Shown piece by piece: positions 61,635 to 64,000 of a DNA stretch of 64,000 bases. Within the stretch, counting starts at the first letter, position 1; the number at the start of each line of letters is the position of its first letter. Origin of the DNA: JAUVXJ01 sp034411995 (GTDB taxonomy: Bacteria > Chloroflexota > Anaerolineae > UBA7937 > B3-Chlor); the NCBI GenBank assembly GCA_034411995.1, contig DAOUME010000028.1, positions 1 to 64,000 of the forward strand, in the 5' to 3' direction. Below the pieces are notes generated by a model that made no database searches, was not told the DNA's origin, and worked only from the letters and a program-made list of their open reading frames with translations. The position numbers were made by a program, and so were the translations under genes.

Positions 61635-62672
61635 TCAACCCGCCACGACACTGGCAAAATCGGCAGGTTCCACACCTGGGGACTCTATGCCATGCTCCGC
61701 GTAGAACTGGCGGATCGTCTCCTCGACGTCCTCCATTCTGGTCCCCACCAGCGCCTCCGAGAGCCCGGCCAACTGCTCTGCGGGATAGAAGAAGAAGTCT
61801 CCGGATAGCACTACAGAGGAGACAACGTCATCGGCGATCTCCACATCCCCTCTGATCAGGCCTCCCGGGGCCTTGTGCACCAGATGCCTTACCTCCACTC
61901 CAGCAGCGATCTTGACGGTCCGTCCCTTCATGGGCCTGCCAACCCCGTGGAGCCACTCCTCCCGCGAGAACTCAGCCTTCAGTCTGGACACCTCGCCCTG
62001 CAACTCGTCGTCGATGCTCGCTCTGGGCAGCGGCCCCACCAACTTCTCGAAGTTGCGTGCCAGGCGCTCGGTCAGGGACTCCCTCGGAGGTACGCTCCCC
62101 AGTTCCCGTGCGATGGTGGTCAGGTTCTCCTGCATGCTCTTGTACACCTTGTCGCGGAACTTCTCGTCGGGCACTTTGAGCACGCGACTCATCATCTCGT
62201 AGTTGAAGCCCAGAATCAGGTTACCCACCAACACCAGGTAGTCGCCGATCTCTCCAGCACCATTGCCAGAGATCTTGCGGCTATTGGTCACGATGTCGTT
62301 GACCGGCTTGTACTCGGCCGGAACGCCTATCTCGCGATAGGTATCGATAGGGGCCTGCAAGAACTTGCGATAGAATGACGTCTTGTCTCGTGGGGCTAAG
62401 GGGTTGTCCTTGTGTATCACCAACTGGTAGAAGAGTTGATCGTTGTCGAGATAGACGCCTCCCCCTCCTACCTCCCGCCGAAAGATGGGGATCTGGTTGC
62501 TCTGGCAGAACTCCACATCCACTTCCTTGTCCAGGTCCTGATGGTACCCGATGCACACGTAGGGGTCGGCGGGGGACAGCAGCACCAACGCCTCGCGACC
62601 CAGACGGGGCAGGGCATGGTAGATCAACTGCGACTCGGCCCAGGGCACGCTCCCGAGATCATAAAGCTGCAT
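61635..62672 (-). CDS. lplA: Lipoate-protein ligase A-type enzyme
   Basis: The 345-residue protein belongs to the biotin/lipoate ligase family: ESQLIYHALPRLG at the N-terminus, the lipoyl-AMP loop RREVGGGGVYLDNDQLFYQLV (about 66-86), and NDIVTNSRKISGNGAG with the conserved lysine (about 134). A C-terminal accessory domain completes the long LplA form. It is the first gene of the Hdr operon, 3 bases before hdrB, with its own promoter. No lipoyl-accepting protein is visible in the window. Confidence 0.9.
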   Translation of the reverse strand: MQLYDLGSVPWAESQLIYHALPRLGREALVLLSPADPYVCIGYHQDLDKEVDVEFCQSNQIPIFRREVGGGGVYLDNDQLFYQLVIHKDNPLAPRDKTSFYRKFLQAPIDTYREIGVPAEYKPVNDIVTNSRKISGNGAGEIGDYLVLVGNLILGFNYEMMSRVLKVPDEKFRDKVYKSMQENLTTIARELGSVPPRESLTERLARNFEKLVGPLPRASIDDELQGEVSRLKAEFSREEWLHGVGRPMKGRTVKIAAGVEVRHLVHKAPGGLIRGDVEIADDVVSSVVLSGDFFFYPAEQLAGLSEALVGTRMEDVEETIRQFYAEHGIESPGVEPADFASVVAG

Positions 62673-62706
62673 CTCTCCCTCTCACAAATATGACTAACCA
62701 CATCTA

Positions 62707-62735
62707 ATTATACCACGATTGGCGGCCCTCATCAA
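62707..62735 (-). promoter_or_regulatory. Promoter of the lplA-hdr-fdh operon
   Basis: TTGATG and a perfect TATAAT are separated by 17 bases on the minus strand, about 35 bases upstream of the lplA ATG, which has GAGAGGGAGAG as ribosome-binding site. Confidence 0.7.
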
Positions 62736-62744
62736 CAGTACGGC

Positions 62745-63683
62745 TCACACGAGCAGTACGTCCAGGGCCATGGTCAGAAAGAGCACGAACAGATACGGGC
62801 CGGAGATCTTGAACATCACCCACGACTTCTCTCGAGAAGGATGTAGCGCCAGCACGAAGTTGCTGACGGTCACGAACAGCCCGAAGGCCCCCGCTGCGGC
62901 CAGATAGAGGGGCCCAAATCCACCGACGAAGTACAGGGCCAATGAGAGCACGAACATGAGCACCACGGTGGCCATGGTGCAGCGGGTGGTTCTCTCCAAA
63001 GAGACGACCGCCGGCAGCATGGGTACGCGGACCCTCTTGTAGTCGTCTGCGTAGCAGATGGCCAGGTTCCAGATGTGGTTGGGTATCCAGAGCACCACCA
63101 CCGCGGCCATCAGCAACGCAGTGAGATCGATCCTCCCCCACACCGCTGCCCAACCGGTGAGCACGGGGATCCCGCCGCTGAACCCTCCCAGGATGATGTT
63201 CCAGGCGCTTCTCCTCTTCAGCAGCACGCTGTAGATCAGAACGTTGTCCACGAAACCCAGTACACCCAGCACCAGGACCAGAGGATTGATCATCCAGCCC
63301 ACGGCCAGGGAGACCACGGTGAGCAGCAACCCCCACACGAGCGCCCTCTCTGAGGGGCGGATCCTCCCGCTGGGAATGGGCCTGCGCCTTGTCCTTTCCA
63401 TGACCTGGTCCATGTCCCGGTCGATGTAGCACGTCAACGTGTTGGCGCCGGCGCAGCCCACGGTCAGCGCCAGGAAGGTCTTGGCGACTTGACCCAGGGG
63501 CAGACTGCGCCCTCCAGCCGCGACGATCATCGTGGCCAGTCCAGTAAAGACCAGCAGCAGGACAGAAGCGGGCTTGGTGACCTCGACGTAAGCCCACAGC
63601 CGCCGAAACAAAGAGGGAGAGCTCGAGCCGCCAGCCTGGCCGACTTCTACATCTCCCTCAGAGTCGGGCCCGTAAGTACGCAC
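62745..63683 (-). CDS. ctaB: Protoheme IX farnesyltransferase (heme O synthase)
   Basis: The 312-residue UbiA-family membrane protein has nine hydrophobic helices and both prenyl-diphosphate motifs: NTLTCYIDRDMDQVMERT (about 81-98) and YADDYKRVRVPML (about 205-217). It converts heme B to heme O, which implies a heme O/A-type oxidase elsewhere. The first 25 residues are hydrophilic and the start is not certain. It sits between two Hdr-type genes. Confidence 0.92.
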   Translation of the reverse strand: MRTYGPDSEGDVEVGQAGGSSSPSLFRRLWAYVEVTKPASVLLLVFTGLATMIVAAGGRSLPLGQVAKTFLALTVGCAGANTLTCYIDRDMDQVMERTRRRPIPSGRIRPSERALVWGLLLTVVSLAVGWMINPLVLVLGVLGFVDNVLIYSVLLKRRSAWNIILGGFSGGIPVLTGWAAVWGRIDLTALLMAAVVVLWIPNHIWNLAICYADDYKRVRVPMLPAVVSLERTTRCTMATVVLMFVLSLALYFVGGFGPLYLAAAGAFGLFVTVSNFVLALHPSREKSWVMFKISGPYLFVLFLTMALDVLLV

Positions 63684-63704
63684 GGCATCGCTCTCGATCA
63701 GAGA

Positions 63705-64000
63705 TCAGCCCTCCATCGCCGCAGCTACTAGCTCCACGAGGTCCAGGACCCGCATGCGCACCTTCTCCTGGCGAGCAGCGGTCATCAGCGTTCGCTTGCA
63801 CTGCTGACAGGCCGACACCAGGACCTGGGCTCCTGTCGCCTCGGCCTGCTGGAGGCGACGCCGCGCCACACTCTCTACCAGTTCCTGGTTGCACATGGCC
63901 ACATCGCCGCCACCGCCACAGCACAAGGCATGCGGCCCGGTCTCCTCCATCTCGATGAAGGAGAGTCCGGGTATGCTCCTCAACACGTTGCGCGGCGCCT
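63705..64000 (-). CDS. C-terminal end of an HdrD/HdrB-type Fe-S protein (cut by window edge)
   Basis: The last 98 codons of a protein that continues beyond the window. They contain the second half of a CCG domain, ALCCGGGGDVA...SACQQCKRTLM, and closely resemble the end of the HdrC-HdrB fusion at 55299-56504 (APRNVLRSIPGL against APRAILNSIPGL). It therefore probably is another HdrC-HdrB fusion. Confidence 0.85.
   Translation of the reverse strand, partial: APRNVLRSIPGLSFIEMEETGPHALCCGGGGDVAMCNQELVESVARRRLQQAEATGAQVLVSACQQCKRTLMTAARQEKVRMRVLDLVELVAAAMEG

Noticed and set aside
1..64000. CRISPR array, rRNA operon or insertion sequence
   Set aside because: No regularly spaced repeats, no rRNA core sequences and no transposase motif were seen on either strand.

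Overview
The window is a GC-rich, densely coded bacterial fragment whose gene content points to a strict anaerobe or microaerophile living on H2, formate and probably C1 metabolism. The mix of a bifunctional phosphoglucose/phosphomannose isomerase, a CXXXY-type CcmE, NarL-type two-component signalling, and Hdr/Mvh/formate dehydrogenase clusters with in-frame UGA codons suggests a member of the Chloroflexota (Anaerolineae/Dehalococcoidia-like). That assignment is inference; no rRNA or tRNA gene was seen.

Layout. 0-8 kb holds housekeeping genes: a DUF4416 protein, guaA and xpt (purine salvage), lon, rsmI and an SIS-type sugar-phosphate isomerase, with good sigma70-like promoters in the lon/rsmI divergent gap. 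8-10.4 kb carries nickel/CO-dehydrogenase accessory genes (CooC ATPase, CooT-like protein, DUF1638, a thiamine-binding-type protein). 10.4-18.6 kb holds two methyltransferases, a Crp/Fnr regulator, two ferredoxins, a zinc-ribbon protein, an FTR1-type iron permease, a flavodiiron protein and an NDH-2-type dehydrogenase, which reads as a redox and oxygen-stress neighbourhood. 19.2-25.1 kb is a small defence island on the minus strand: a restriction-modification system split into DNA methyltransferase (with a PKD-like C-terminal domain), DEAH helicase and a separate PD-(D/E)XK nuclease, followed upstream by an uncharacterised RX4H (HEPN-like) protein and a MNT nucleotidyltransferase. 25.4-31.2 kb contains an SRPBCC protein, a propionyl/acetyl-CoA synthetase and a divergent GAF-histidine kinase/NarL response-regulator pair.

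31.2-42.6 kb encodes two respiratory enzymes facing the cell exterior: a Tat-exported uptake [NiFe]-type hydrogenase (small, large, protease, Fe-S, cytochrome b, HypC) and an FdnG-like formate dehydrogenase with Fe-S and NrfD-type membrane subunits plus a second HypC. 43.4-49.2 kb is a cytochrome c maturation operon (ccmE-ccmF-unknown-ccmA-ccmB-ccmC-ccmD) behind a near-consensus promoter. 50.1-62.7 kb is one long minus-strand operon starting with a lipoate-protein ligase and continuing through two HdrC/HdrB sets, two HdrA/MvhD pairs, an HdrC-HdrB fusion, an FdhB-like subunit and a cytoplasmic formate dehydrogenase. This is the gene set of a flavin-based electron-bifurcating complex that would couple formate, ferredoxin and a disulfide-like acceptor. 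A heme O synthase and the tail of another HdrB-type protein close the window.

The most striking feature is selenium. Five genes contain a single in-frame TGA at a catalytic or metal-binding position, each followed by a SECIS-like hairpin: both formate dehydrogenases, both HdrA copies, and the hydrogenase large subunit. The formate dehydrogenase and HdrA cases are known selenoprotein families. The hydrogenase case is not the familiar one: the TGA replaces the second cysteine of the N-terminal CXXC (the Ni-Fe bridging position), whereas known [NiFeSe] hydrogenases carry selenocysteine in the C-terminal motif. Gene callers will split all five.
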